In this document: in pieces, positions 23,974 to 34,353 of the stretch
Layout: each line of letters starts with the position of its first letter
How positions within the stretch are numbered: the first letter of the stretch is position 1
Source of the DNA: Stemphylium vesicarium
Taxonomy: Eukaryota > Ascomycota > Dothideomycetes > Pleosporales > Pleosporaceae
NCBI GenBank assembly: GCA_004380135.1
Contig: QXCR01000021.1
Location: 124,001 to 188,000 of the forward strand
Direction: 5' to 3'
DNA: 64,000 nt
Notes under the pieces: model-generated
What the model saw: only the letters and a program-made list of their open reading frames with translations
Told to the model about the DNA's origin: nothing
Databases searched by the model: none
Translations under genes and position numbers: made by a program

Positions 23974-25345
23974 ACAACGTTGATACCCTGTAGACAAGCG
24001 ATAATTGAAATTTGCATAGCAGGTTCACCGCTGCTCTGGCGGCTCACAAGATCATGGTTCATGCACAACCTGAATAATGGGTTATTGAATTTTACGCTTA
24101 CTTGTATGCGACCCTCCGTTAGGTAGCTTTGCTAATGGAACCGTGGCCGATGTCGCCGAATTGAGAAGCTTCTCCATATTGGTGGCAGGGGTCTCCTCCT
24201 CATGCGATTTTGGCGGTAGCACGCTTGCCATGAGAGGACCTCGATCTCAGCATCTCCGGACCTTGTCCGAGACGGTGAGTACGATGGTACAAAGTCATCA
24301 CAGACACACGGCTTCAATTAAGGCGACACGCGGCGAGCTTATCGTTGCGATGCTAAAGTTCCCGTGCCATCCGTATTCACACACCATTCTGACCGAAATG
24401 CCAGCTATCTTCTTACCCCGGATAAGACGCGGGATTTCTCAAATCAATACGAGGTTTTAGGGCGTCTATTTGTGGGTGTGGCGATGGTAGGAGCGCTAAG
24501 CGGACGGGTGTGGCACAATCCTGGAAGCGGGGGACAGCGTCATGAATCTTGGGCTTCATTGTTATTCTTGCCAGCCTCGTTGCGAGATGATACAGCGGTG
24601 CCTGTTGATCTCTGAATGATCACAGCTAAACGGATATATTTCGGCGTCAGCGTGACAAAAATAGGCGGGAAAGGGACCACGGTAACTTCTGGAATTACAA
24701 CGTGCGACTGACGGGCGAGGCGACTATCGCTGCCGAAATCGGTAACCAATAACACCAATGCGCTCCGCTCTGCATGCCGCCGCCTCGCTAGGTGTCCAAA
24801 ATCCCCGGAAATGACCCCTTTGGTCTTGCTTCTTCCTCAATTCCATCATCGTGTGACTTCACAGCACCGCGAAGACGAGGCGATCACCACAACCATATCT
24901 CGTGTTCGGTTCGACGGGATTGGGTATGACGATGGTTGTGGGACTATCGCAATGCAACGTCCCGGCTAGCTCCGCTACTATCGTTCTACCGTTCTACCCT
25001 TGTATTCTCTCCAGCTGATCATCACCAAAGTTGTCGCTAGTAAGAGCTTGATGCTGACTAGGAACGGTCGCTTGCACAGAGGGCTTTCTCCCAAGGGCAA
25101 GGCTGGCTCCTAGTGAGGTGCAGGGACTGCGCATATACGAAAGACGGGTCCATCGATGATGAGGTTGGTGTTGAACAAACCCCTCACCACTGTTTTTATA
25201 TAAAGGGACGTTGACAACGCTCCCAAAAGCAATTCCCATTATCATCACCAGTTCCAAGCTTCTGCATACCTCTAGCTACTTCCCCTCCAACACCTTCTCA
25301 TCAATAATCACTTTTTCCCCAAACTGCTCCACCAACACCTCCAAA
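23974..25345. other. Intergenic region
   Basis: CMR1 3' UTR followed by the promoter of the PhiA-like gene. A small imperfect repeat of CGTTCTAC lies near 24983-24998. No gene seen. Confidence 0.5.
25197..25204 (+). promoter_or_regulatory. TATA box of PhiA-like gene
   Basis: TATATAAA about 142 bp upstream of the start codon at 25346, followed by a CA/TC-rich leader, as in strongly expressed fungal genes. Confidence 0.7.
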
Positions 25346-26017
25346 ATGAAGTACACCACCGCTTTCACTACCCTCCTCGCCGGCGCCATGGCCTCCTCCT
25401 GCACTCCCTCGGCCACCGGTTCTTACCCTTCTGCCACGCCATCGCCCGCCCCAGAGAGCCCTTACTTCGGCGTCATCTCTGCTCGCAGCGCATCTCCCAT
25501 CCACCTCCAGCCTCTGACTGCTCGCGGCGGATACTTCTACCTCGGCGGCGAGGGCGGCCCATCCTCTTACTGCCCGGTCGAGTCTGTTGGCGCCGCTGCC
25601 TGCCCGCCTGGCAACACCACCGTCCTCGCAGGCGGTGACAAGACCCTCTCCATGGGTGTTGTTGTTCCTGGTGGCCAGCAGGTCTACGTCGGCCCCAACG
25701 GTGCCCTCAGCTACACCGTTGCGCACTCTGCGTACATCCCCGCTGGCTCCATCGTCGATGCCTTCAGCAAGGAGGCTCCCAGCAACGGCAACTCTTTCGG
25801 CTACCTCAACTTCGAGACTGGCTTTATTGCCTGCCCGGCTGGCGAGGGTAAGGGATACCAGGTCTTCGGTGCCATTACCAACGGTACCTTTGCAGACGAC
25901 TGCCTTGGCTTCAGCGCTCTCACTTGTAAGTTTTCACCACCAAACATTCTTGCGCATCTTCAATCACTAACACCAATTGCAGCTTCTGTCGACCAAGCCG
26001 GTGCCTGGCAGTACTAG
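25346..26017 (+). CDS. Secreted PhiA-like cell wall protein
   Basis: Exons 25346-25925 and 25983-26017 (intron GTAAGT, 57 bp) encode 204 aa. It has a signal peptide (MKYTTAFTTLLAGAMASS), a short Ser/Pro linker, then a beta-rich domain with YFGVISARSASPIHLQPL, then SYCP and CPPGNTTVLAGG, then VVPGGQQVYVGPNGALSYT, and a terminal DDCLGFSAL segment ending in GAWQY. This pattern matches Aspergillus PhiA (allergen Asp f 34), a wall protein needed for phialide and conidium development, and related IgE-binding proteins. Codon use is strongly biased to C-ending codons and a TATA box is present, suggesting high expression. The four or five Cys would form disulfides outside the cell. No GPI signal is present. 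Confidence 0.85.
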   Translation: MKYTTAFTTLLAGAMASSCTPSATGSYPSATPSPAPESPYFGVISARSASPIHLQPLTARGGYFYLGGEGGPSSYCPVESVGAAACPPGNTTVLAGGDKTLSMGVVVPGGQQVYVGPNGALSYTVAHSAYIPAGSIVDAFSKEAPSNGNSFGYLNFETGFIACPAGEGKGYQVFGAITNGTFADDCLGFSALTCKFSPPNILAHLQSLTPIAASVDQAGAWQY

Positions 26018-26302
26018 ATCCTCCTGCGATTTCGAACCGAAACGAGAGGAGCACACAATTGATTGGAATATAATGCGCGAGTTATACTGTAAGATGTAAA
26101 TGATGGAACGGCCAAAAGCGATGGAAGATGATATACCTATGTTGTACACACGAGACGCTCCTTAATGACTCGCGACAGAGAGTAATATAATAGTAATCTG
26201 TTTGGAACATTCAAATTGTTGTTTTCCCAGCTGGGAAGTCCAATGCTTTTGATGATGACGCGCTTTGCTTTGCCGATCATTAAAGAGCAAGGCTGCATGC
26301 CC

Positions 26303-26668
26303 TCATGCGCCTGCCAACCCACCCAGCATGATTCTGATCCTCTCGACCTCCTCTTCAGGTGTGCCGTTGGGGCTTGTCTGCACAGCCACCGTCTTCTCTC
26401 TACTTTTCATACCCTTGATAACCTCGACGTCAGACTTGGCTACGCGGAGCGCATCCGCAATGACTTCTCTCACAGCCTTGTTCGCTTCTCCATCTTTCGC
26501 CTGTGCCGCAACGCAAACTTCAACGCGCTCGTCCGAGACAGCACCAATACCCTCCCGATTCGCATTGACCCCAGGCCTAACGTGACAAAGCAGCTGAATA
26601 GTGCCCACGTTAGATTTTGCCCCTTTGGAAGCGGCGAAGCGAATAGCCGGGCCAGACATTGATAGCAT
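26303..26668 (-). CDS. DUF167 (YggU-family) protein
   Basis: A single exon of 121 aa; a second Met three codons in (MSGPAIRF) is an equally likely start. It has LLCHVRPGVNANREGIG, then VEVCVAAQAKDGEANKAVRE, then IADALRVAKSDVEVIKGMKS, then REKTV. The VxP-G-N, A-xx-G-AN and G-xx-S-R-xK pattern is the hallmark of the UPF0235/DUF167 family found in bacteria and eukaryotes, whose biochemical role is unknown. The length is normal for the family. It lies 285 bp past the PhiA-like stop and faces it. Confidence 0.85.
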   Translation of the reverse strand: MLSMSGPAIRFAASKGAKSNVGTIQLLCHVRPGVNANREGIGAVSDERVEVCVAAQAKDGEANKAVREVIADALRVAKSDVEVIKGMKSREKTVAVQTSPNGTPEEEVERIRIMLGGLAGA

Positions 26669-27594
26669 TGGACGCGATGTCGTATAGGCAGAGTCGACCG
26701 GTGTAAGACAAGGTCAGCTGGCTTCGCGTCAAGCGTGAGATTGGAGCGGGCGGCGGCGGCAACAGCAGCGCCGACGATGGCAGCAAAGCCGACTGAACCC
26801 GCCGATTTGATGCCAGGATTAGGGCCAACGCCTCGTGAACCAATCGTACACCCAGTGGCTTGCGACACCCCCGACCGTTTTTTCTGGCTGCGAACCTCTG
26901 CAATCACCTCTGCAATGTTCAAACACATTCGCAGTCACTTCTCAAGTCGCACATCCCACTCACCTCGATCTTGCCGGCCACCATTCCCCAATTTGCGTTG
27001 AGAGCGTGCCACCTACCTAATCGGACAAGGTTGCCCTCGGCCCTCTTTTTTAGTGGGGAGCAGCTTGCCCTTGACGAGACCTTACCAGACCTTCCTAGAT
27101 AAACTACTTCCCCTAAGTGATAAATTTGACGAGAGCCTCATGTTGCTCTTCCGTTAAGTACAGGTGTACACGATGCTGCGAAAATTCAGCGACACACAAT
27201 TACCTAAGAAGCGAGCCCCGTGCCAGAGATAAAAGCCCCGCGATTGCCCTGCGATTTTGATGTTATCTGCATTTCGCTTTTTTTTCGCTTTACGCCCTGT
27301 TGTTTGCCAAAAGACGTGTGAATTGCTGGTAGCGATTGTTTGCTTGCGTACGTACTTACGACATCGGTTCGTGCTTGTTGAACGGATATTCTTTTTTTAC
27401 GACTGCTGTGACAACGCTGTCTACGTCAGGTATGATGATTCTGCTGTTGCACTCGGGGTCATGGTGTTGCTTTTTTGGTCGGGCTGAAGTGGGAAGTCGC
27501 ACTTTCGTCATGAGAACCACCAACAAAGACATCTTGCACATCCCGCTGCAAGGAACCTTCTTAGTTGCCAACGCTAACAGCATTTCTCAGCAAA
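26669..27594. other. Divergent promoter region of DUF167 gene and arginase
   Basis: 926 bp with T-rich tracts near 27277-27285 and 27390-27397. Several short ORFs on both strands have no recognisable content. Confidence 0.5.
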
Positions 27595-28682
27595 ATGACT
27601 TCCGCACCCACAATACAACCCAAGTTTCTGCCTAACCGGCATGATCTGGGGATCGTCGCTGTCGGCTTCAGCGGCGGCCAGGTAAGCTCACGCCCAGCAT
27701 CCACCTCAGCGCTACCACAACTAATACGACCCTGCTCTAGCCCAAAGCTGGTGTCGATGCAGCTCCCATGGCGCTCATCGAAAATGGCCTGATCAAGCAA
27801 TTAGAAGAGGACCTAGAATTCAACGTCAGCTACGACGGCCAAGTGCACAACTACTCTGAACTGCAACCCGCAGACGACCCCGACTACCGCAACATGAAGC
27901 GACCCAAGTTCGCCAGCGCCGTGACCAAGGAAGTCAGCGACCAAGTGTACAAGCATGCCAAAGACGGCAAGCTCGTCTTGACCCTCGGCGGCGACCACTC
28001 CATTGCCATTGGCACCGTTTCCGGAACCGCAAAAGCTGTCCGTGAGAGGCTGGGTAAGGATATCGCCGTCATCTGGGTCGATGCGCATGCCGATATCAAC
28101 ACGCCTGAGACATCGGATAGCGGCAACATTCACGGTATGCCGGTGAGTTTCCTGACGGGCTTGGCGACAGAGGAGAGGGAGGACATCTTTGGTTGGATCA
28201 AGGAGGAGCATCGCCTTAGCACGAAGAAGCTGGTGTACATTGGTTTGAGGGATATTGATAAGGGTGAGAAGAAGATTCTGAGGGAGTACGGTATCAAGGC
28301 TTTCTCTATGCATGACATTGACAGGTAAGTCGCATCTTGTTTGGGATGAGGTATACATTGCTAACATGTGGATTGCAGGCACGGCATTGGCAAGGTCATG
28401 GATATGGCGCTGGGCTGGATCGGAAGTGACACTCCCATTCATCTCTCATTCGACGTCGACGCTCTTGACCCCATGTGGGCTCCCAGCACCGGCACACCAG
28501 TTCGTGGTGGTCTGACGCTGCGAGAGGGTGACTTCATCGCCGAGTGCGTTGCAGAGACTGGCTCTCTGATCGCATTGGATCTCGTCGAGGTCAACCCTAG
28601 CTTGGATGCTGAGGGTGCGGGTGACACTGTCCGCGCTGGTGTATCGATTGTTCGTTGTGCGCTTGGTGATACGCTTTTGTAA
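27595..28682 (+). CDS. CAR1: Arginase
   Basis: Exons 27595-27681, 27741-28324 and 28379-28682 encode 324 aa, the normal arginase length. It hydrolyses L-arginine to ornithine and urea using a binuclear manganese centre in the cytosol. The metal-binding motifs are all present: GGDHS (H115), DAHAD (D143, H145, D147) and SFDVDALDP (D249, D251). The substrate-binding loop [15 protein letters not shown] and the terminal ALDLVEVNP also fit. Introns are 59 and 54 bp with GTAAG donors. Urea produced here would be handled by urease or urea amidolyase; neither gene is in the window. Confidence 0.97.
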
Positions 28683-28973
28683 ACTAGAATGTATAAGAGG
28701 AGTAGAGTCACGAGATATGTATTCAGCACGTAGATGCTTTTCATGATTTTGGGATAGAAGTAGACGGTGTCACTAGACAAACACATACTTGCAAATGAAT
28801 GTCTATCGATTAAAGTTATGCTCACAATAATGCTATAATCATTTGAGGACTTGAGATATGTGTGAAGGTATGTAGGTGATGTGGTTGCTCTAACATTCGC
28901 CCGACACGTGCAAGTGACACAGGAGCAGTCTTCGCTGACTATTGCGCGATTGTTGTATTGACATCCGATCCTG

Positions 28974-30960
28974 TCACCGTTCGCCACCGTTGTTCCGGAT
29001 CGGTATGGGGATTATGGTTCCAGAGAGAGCCGTCCATACATATTGTGGCTGGTAACGAATATTGCTGCTTCCTTCAAGAAATCGGTCAACTTGACTTAGA
29101 TTTTCTGTACGTCCAGGTGAGGCGTATTTGCCACGTGGTGATAAATTTGAGAATCTTGGTTCTTTGCCTGATGTGGACCCTTTGGGATTGGTTCCGAACG
29201 GCCACCAGGGTGAACCCAGAAACCTCTTCCTTCGGGAACCGTATATATCACCGTCTTCAACTGGCTTTAGTGCCGATGTGGGTGCTGCTTGGTAGGGAGG
29301 TTCAGGCCGTTGAGTGGGACTCTCTTTTCCTCTCGCTTCATGAAGACTCTCCAGGATCCCATTTTGTGGGCTGATGCTTTCAGGTATGTCGGTGCTTGAC
29401 ACGTCCAATCCTGTGATTGGCCCTGAGAGTGAGCGATCTGGTGTAGGAGCTGGCCTCGTGGTAGTTCCAAGTGGTAGATCTTGATCCGCTTATTTTGAAT
29501 TGTCCGCAGTATCCTCATCTGGCTCGAGAAAACAAAGTCCTTTGAAAGCATACTCCGAAGTGGGATCTGTACCTGCTTCCTCAATATGGGTTTCAAGGAT
29601 ATAACAGCTCTACCGAGACTTCGGACTCTGCTGGAGCATGTTTAGAATCCAGATAGATGGCATGGAGACACACGAGGGACCTTTCGCACCCTTCATGTGC
29701 TGGATCCAGCTGGTAGCTGCTTCCGTATTTGAGTGATAATATCTACTCTGAGTTCCATGACTGGACAAATATTCTTTCAATTCATGAAGAGTATGGTGCC
29801 TTAACACGGTCCACATTTCCAAGAAGACACATCCAAGGGACCAAATGTCGGATGATGTGTTACGCTCAATGTACGCCATCACCTCAGGTGCACAGTAGCG
29901 TGGTGTGGTGAGTGAAGCAGTCACCGTTGTACTATTATCACGCTCGGACCAGTCTAGGGAGGTTCCAAAGTCGGTGAGGTAGACTTGGTCGTCTTTGATT
30001 GACACGTTCGAGGGTTTGATGTCTTTGTGCCGTATGCGATTATCGTGTAAGTAGGAGAGCGCGGTTGTCAAGCAGCCGAAGAAGGGCCTCAAGAAAGAAC
30101 GAGATCTTTCGTTGAGATCGGGTCTCTGTAGGAACATCTGTAAATTGGTGTCCGCCACTGGGAGCATGATTATAGCTACGAATTCCTTGTCCGTATAACT
30201 TCTCACCAGTTCCATGAGATGCCTATGCGACAGCCGCTTGAGGTTTGATAGCTTCTTTGTGAAGTCGCTCAAAACCCACTTGTTTTGCTTCAAAGTCTTT
30301 CCTCTCAGTATCAACTTCCTTGCGTATTCTTGGTGGCTGATTGTGCTAACGACATGATCGACATATCCGAATCCTCCCTTGCCCAGTTGTCCAATCTTCT
30401 TCAGAGGTACCTCGGTCGAGTCGCTGAAGTGTCCGTGGCGTGCGTGTCGTTCGAGATTGAGCTTCCGTATTGTAGACGAGGTGTTGCAGCTCAAGGAATT
30501 TAAGTCGCGCAGAGTGGTCGTGGAGTGCTTCGGGCAGCGCTGTCTTGGAGAATGGGAAATAAACATCTGTGATGTCACTGTCGATGAATGCGTCTATCGC
30601 ATCAAGCTGGTCAATTTTTCTAAGAATACTGTAGAGTCGAGGGGCACGACTCCAGCGCTCCCGGGAGCAGCGCAACAAAAAGTCCGCGATGTCGCAAATA
30701 TCATTCTCGGTAAGTGGATTTGATGCCTCTTGTAACTCTTGCAGGAACCATCTTCGCAAGAGGTCTTCCTCAAAGTCTGGCTGCGCCATATGGAGTGCTC
30801 TTGGACCGAGCGACCACTTTGTAGTCAGATCTGTGTAATCCGGGGCCTTTGCCAATATGTTCGACAAGCGAAACGAAATAAAAGCATGCGCTTCGAGCAC
30901 GATGGCTACTGGAGGCAGGAGATCATGATAACCATGAACGGAGGTGCAGTGAGGCTGGCA
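28974..30960 (-). pseudogene. Decayed fungal protein kinase gene
   Basis: One minus-strand kinase gene can be followed through three lesions. The N-terminal part is open from about 30960 to 30470 (AHAFISFRLSNILAKAP, then DFEEDLLRRWFLQELQEA, then LKFLELQHLVYN). The frame then shifts by one base near 30468-30475, after which the kinase domain reads on: LGKGGFGYVDHV (glycine loop), EYARKLI (Lys), HKDIKPSN (catalytic loop, K for R), LTDFGTSLDW, RYCAPEV and DIWSLGCVFLEMW. A TAG at 29612-29610 and a TAA at 29492-29490 interrupt the same frame, which stays open for another 171 codons to 28974. No intron of plausible size restores frame at any lesion. The family (kinases with a fungal N-terminal extension) is multi-copy in ascomycetes. 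The true start was not found. Confidence 0.78.
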
Positions 30961-31579
30961 TCTGCGTAAAACGAAGAAGGAGCGGAGGAGAAGTTACCGC
31001 CCCCAATGATTCTGTACAGCCTTGGAAGTCAGCACAACCTCATGCTCCCATATAGCCGATCCATGCACAGCCTGGAAATCCTACAACTCCCTTGTACATG
31101 CAATATGCTGCAACTCTCCGTTAGCCAATGAGACGTCGAACAACAGTCTACGGTGGCTCGCATCAAAGCTCCGAAGCCTATTACTCTTAATCAACCATCC
31201 ACCAGGCGTAAGAGGTAGGTGCACACCGGAGCAATGTAAAGAGGTGAGTATTTCGCGTCTGTAAATACAGGTGCCATAGAGGACGCTTGGTGTTACACGT
31301 GACGCGCCGCGGGCAGAAACACATGAAGGCCATCATGTCTGGTTCGTGTTTCGATGCTTTGTTTTTCTTTAGATACAAAGATCTCTTGGCTCACCCGAGG
31401 TATCGTGTATCTGGTAGTGTTGTTGACGAGGTCAATGGAAAGAGACGTGAGAGGGAAGGTGGGGTCGCGTCTAGCGGTCAGCGAGCGGCCCCAGTTTCCG
31501 CACCAGCCTCAACGTAGTTGTCGTTACCACCTGCATCTGAACACAACCTCTAACGAACGATTCCCTTCCAACATCCATC
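30961..31579. other. Region between two decayed genes
   Basis: 619 bp separating the head-to-head kinase and MYND pseudogenes. It would have held their shared promoter. Nothing else recognised. Confidence 0.45.
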
Positions 31580-32289
31580 ATGGCAAACATGGCGAGCGCC
31601 ATACACCCAGACTTCCGAGATGACGTCACCAAAGCTGAAGCGAGGGCAGTCGACAAGGAAACAAAACGACTCGTCTTTGAATAGCAGAAAATGGGTACGG
31701 GTGATTGGGCAAGATACATCGAGATCGCGCACGAGATGCTGCGCGCCAGACTGCGTGCTTACAAGCCTGACTCTCCACCCATTGGCGGGGCCTATAACTC
31801 AACAGGATCGGGCTATCTAAGGGCCGGTATGCTTGAAAAGGCGAAGGAGTAAACTGAAAAGGGCATTGCAACATTTGAGGCTGCAGGAGATTGGGATGAA
31901 GCAGCACAATCACGTGACCAGCTCGGTTTGGTACTCGAGGAGCTGGGCCAACTCGGTTTGGTACTCGAGGAGCTGGGCCAACTCGACAAAGCTAAAGAAG
32001 TTCGCTTGAAAGGAGCGAGCGAGGGCCGAATGGTTTGCACAAATCTCTCAGTAAGTTGGACGAGGTCTAACATGAGACACATGAATTGATGGATGCATCG
32101 CAGTGTCCTTATGGGACTTTTCAACATCGGCTTGAACTCGGCGGCCGCGTTCATTTGTTCAAGCTGGATGAGCTGAAGGCATGCGGTGCATGTAAAGCGG
32201 CCTACTACTGCTCCAAAGAATGCCAGAAGCAAGATTGGCGAAGACAAAAGGTTCCGTGTAAGAAGTACATAGCTACTCAGACGGCTTAA
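31580..32289 (+). pseudogene. Decayed TPR/MYND-finger protein gene
   Basis: Starting at the ATG at 31580 the frame reads a TPR-type helical region (GDWARYIEIAHEML, then PIGGAYNSTGSGYLRAGMLE, then AGDWDEAAQSRDQLG). An intact-looking intron at 32051-32103 (GTAAGT to CGCAG) is followed by a MYND-type zinc finger (ACGACKAAYYCSKECQKQDW) to the stop at 32289. Two in-frame stops break it: TAG at 31682-31684 and TAA at 31850-31852. A 30-bp segment at 31921-31950 is duplicated at 31951-31980, repeating ten residues (LGLVLEELGQ). The last zinc-ligand His of MYND appears to be Gln (RRQK). An intact copy would be about 218 aa without the duplication counted out. Stop-codon readthrough is possible in principle but unlikely twice. 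Confidence 0.8.
31921..31980 (+). repeat. 30-bp tandem duplication
   Basis: Two adjacent 30-bp units that differ at one base (the first base, G versus A), inside the MYND pseudogene. The near identity suggests a recent event. Confidence 0.95.
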
Positions 32290-33433
32290 ATGCAGCTACG
32301 ATTGGGCTAACGAAGACGTGGAACGGGCATCCAGACTGTAACATGGCAGAAGGCTTGGGTCTCACCGGAATGCGAGGAACAGGAAAAAAGCTACAACCAT
32401 CACTGCAACGTGTGTCGCCATCTGTATGACTCTATCTTATTCCAAAATAGTATTGTTGCCAAAGTCTCACAGATGACCACCCATCTGCCTTAGCTGACTT
32501 GAAAAAATTGACCAATTGCGCCAAGCGTAGCAGGCGCCTAGGAAGCGCAAACACAGAGCTGAAGTGCCCAATGAAGCCAGATACATCAGCTCCATCGTAT
32601 CGCAAGATTAAACCTCTACGCCACAAACATTGAGGCATCCACTCCCAACCGGGGCGAGTTTCTTCCGTCGCGTAAGATCACCCGCGTGCTCGACAATCTA
32701 GTCCAGCACGCTTTGTGCTGTGTTCCTTTTCCACGGATGTTTTACCGGATGTAGTTCCCGTGCAAATGGCACTAAGCGTCGAGATGCCGGTACATTCATT
32801 GATATCTTGGAAGGCTGACGCGTTTCGATGTTCTGCGGGTGTTGGCAAGCGAATAGATGGTCGGCAGGTGTCGATTAGGCGTCCAGTAATTTCCCGCTGT
32901 CGAGATCCAGCAGGAACTGGAAGTTGGACTTATGCGTTCTCGGCTGAGATGACCAGAGGTGATGGTCATCACACTTAGAGAGTGGTGTGGTTTTCGCAAG
33001 GCGAGAATTGGGCTGGGATATGATGGTTGAAAACAGGAGAGCCCTGCAAAGATCATGGAACAGGGTAATAAGAAGGTGGTAATCATGTCAATTATGTTGC
33101 CGATTCTTTTCAGAATAGGCAAAGAATCTATGAACAAGAAGGCCACCGGGACCACACGACTCCCTCCTTAGGGCCAGTAAGCATTCCAACCAATGCGTAT
33201 TACAATACCAAGTATTATTTGTCCATCGAAATGCTGCTGCGACAGAATTGCGCAAGGAAGCAAGGGCTCGTACCACCAACACCGCGCTCCCAATCCTAGA
33301 CTGAATCGTGATGCAATGCTGAAGTCGTAACCCGTGAAGCCATATTTTATCATCCTCCTCTTTCCGAACTCAAGAATAGACTAGAAGTGACTGGGCGGAC
33401 CCTGTCGCTACAAATCACTCACGAGCGAGTTGC
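32290..33433. other. Intergenic region
   Basis: About 1.1 kb with no recognisable gene; ORFs of up to 119 aa show no domain. Could contain more gene debris, but I could not identify any. Confidence 0.45.
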
Positions 33434-34186
33434 TTACAAGAAAGCAGCGAGGGCACCAGCGATGGCGAAGAAGCCAACGGTGGCCTTGCCAGCGGCACCA
33501 GTGAACTCAGGGGTGGAGGGCTTGGTGGCAGAGGGCATGGCACCAGTGCCAGTGGCGTAGCCGGTACCGGCGGGGCCGGCAGGGACAGTGCCGTTGGCGC
33601 TGGGGTAGGGGACCGGGGGAACGGCAGAGTAGGCGGGGTGAGTCTCAGCAGGGGCAGACTCAGCAGGGGCGGGGTGAGACTCGGTAGCCTCGGGGACGGA
33701 GGGAGTCTCGGTCATGGAGGGCTTGGAAGGCATCTCGGGCTCAGGGGTGTGGACATAAGTAGCAGTGTACTCAGGGATGTCCAGGGTGGTGCTGGTGGAG
33801 ATGGTGTAGGTGCTGGGGCCGTGGGTGATGACGGTGGGCTCCGGGCAGACATAGCTGGTGGCGTGGACAACCTCGGTGGTGGTGTAGGCCGGGTGGGTCT
33901 CAGCGGGCTTGGAAGCCTCGTAGGCAGGGGCCGAGGAAGAGGCCTCGTGGGCAGGCTTGGAAGCCTCGTAGGCGGCCGAGGAGGTCTCAGCAGGGTAAGA
34001 GGGAGCCGAAGAGGCAGCCTCGTAAGCGGGAGCGGAGGAGGCAGCCTCGTAAGCGGGAGCAGAGGAGCTCTCGACGGGGTAAGAGGGGTACTCAGCAGCG
34101 GAGCTGGCAGCAGGGTAGGCAGCCTCGTACTGAGGAGCGGCGAGGGCAACGGCGGCGAAGCCAGCAACAACGGCGAAAGAGCGCAT
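33434..34186 (-). CDS. GPI-anchored, repeat-containing cell wall protein
   Basis: A single exon of 250 aa. The N-terminal signal peptide is MRSFAVVAGFAAVALAAP and a C-terminal hydrophobic tail follows a small-residue cleavage site (TGAAGKATVGFFAIAGALAAFL region), as in GPI-anchored proteins. The mature part is Ala/Ser/Pro/Tyr/Glu-rich, with tandem repeats of the AYEAASSAP type (residues about 40-95) followed by a small domain with two-beta-strand look (SYVCPEPTVITHGPSTYTIS, then TLDIPEYTATYVHTP). It is probably heavily O-glycosylated and covalently linked to the wall. Codon use is strongly C-biased, and a TATA-like sequence lies upstream, suggesting high expression. No precise family is recognised. 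Confidence 0.85.
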   Translation of the reverse strand: MRSFAVVAGFAAVALAAPQYEAAYPAASSAAEYPSYPVESSSAPAYEAASSAPAYEAASSAPSYPAETSSAAYEASKPAHEASSSAPAYEASKPAETHPAYTTTEVVHATSYVCPEPTVITHGPSTYTISTSTTLDIPEYTATYVHTPEPEMPSKPSMTETPSVPEATESHPAPAESAPAETHPAYSAVPPVPYPSANGTVPAGPAGTGYATGTGAMPSATKPSTPEFTGAAGKATVGFFAIAGALAAFL

Positions 34187-34345
34187 CTTGATGGTGATAG
34201 TGGGGGTTGGTATTAAAAATACGGTTGGTATTAAGTATTGGACGTTGGAGGTCGTTGAAAACGAGTGTGATCGGTGATAACCGGGTATTAGTGAGTGTAG
34301 TGAGTGTGTGGTAGGGAAAAAAGTAGAGAGGCAGCTGGGGAAGAC

Positions 34346-34353
34346 ATTATATA
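34346..34353 (-). promoter_or_regulatory. TATA-like box of the GPI wall protein gene
   Basis: TATATAAT on the minus strand about 160 bp upstream of the ATG at 34186. Confidence 0.6.

Noticed and set aside
25301..25726. 141-codon minus-strand ORF across the PhiA-like gene
   Set aside because: Shadow of a codon-biased highly expressed gene.
33638..34216. 192-codon Gly/Ser/Arg-rich plus-strand ORF
   Set aside because: Antisense shadow of the Ala/Ser/Pro-rich wall protein; the composition follows directly from its C-biased codons.
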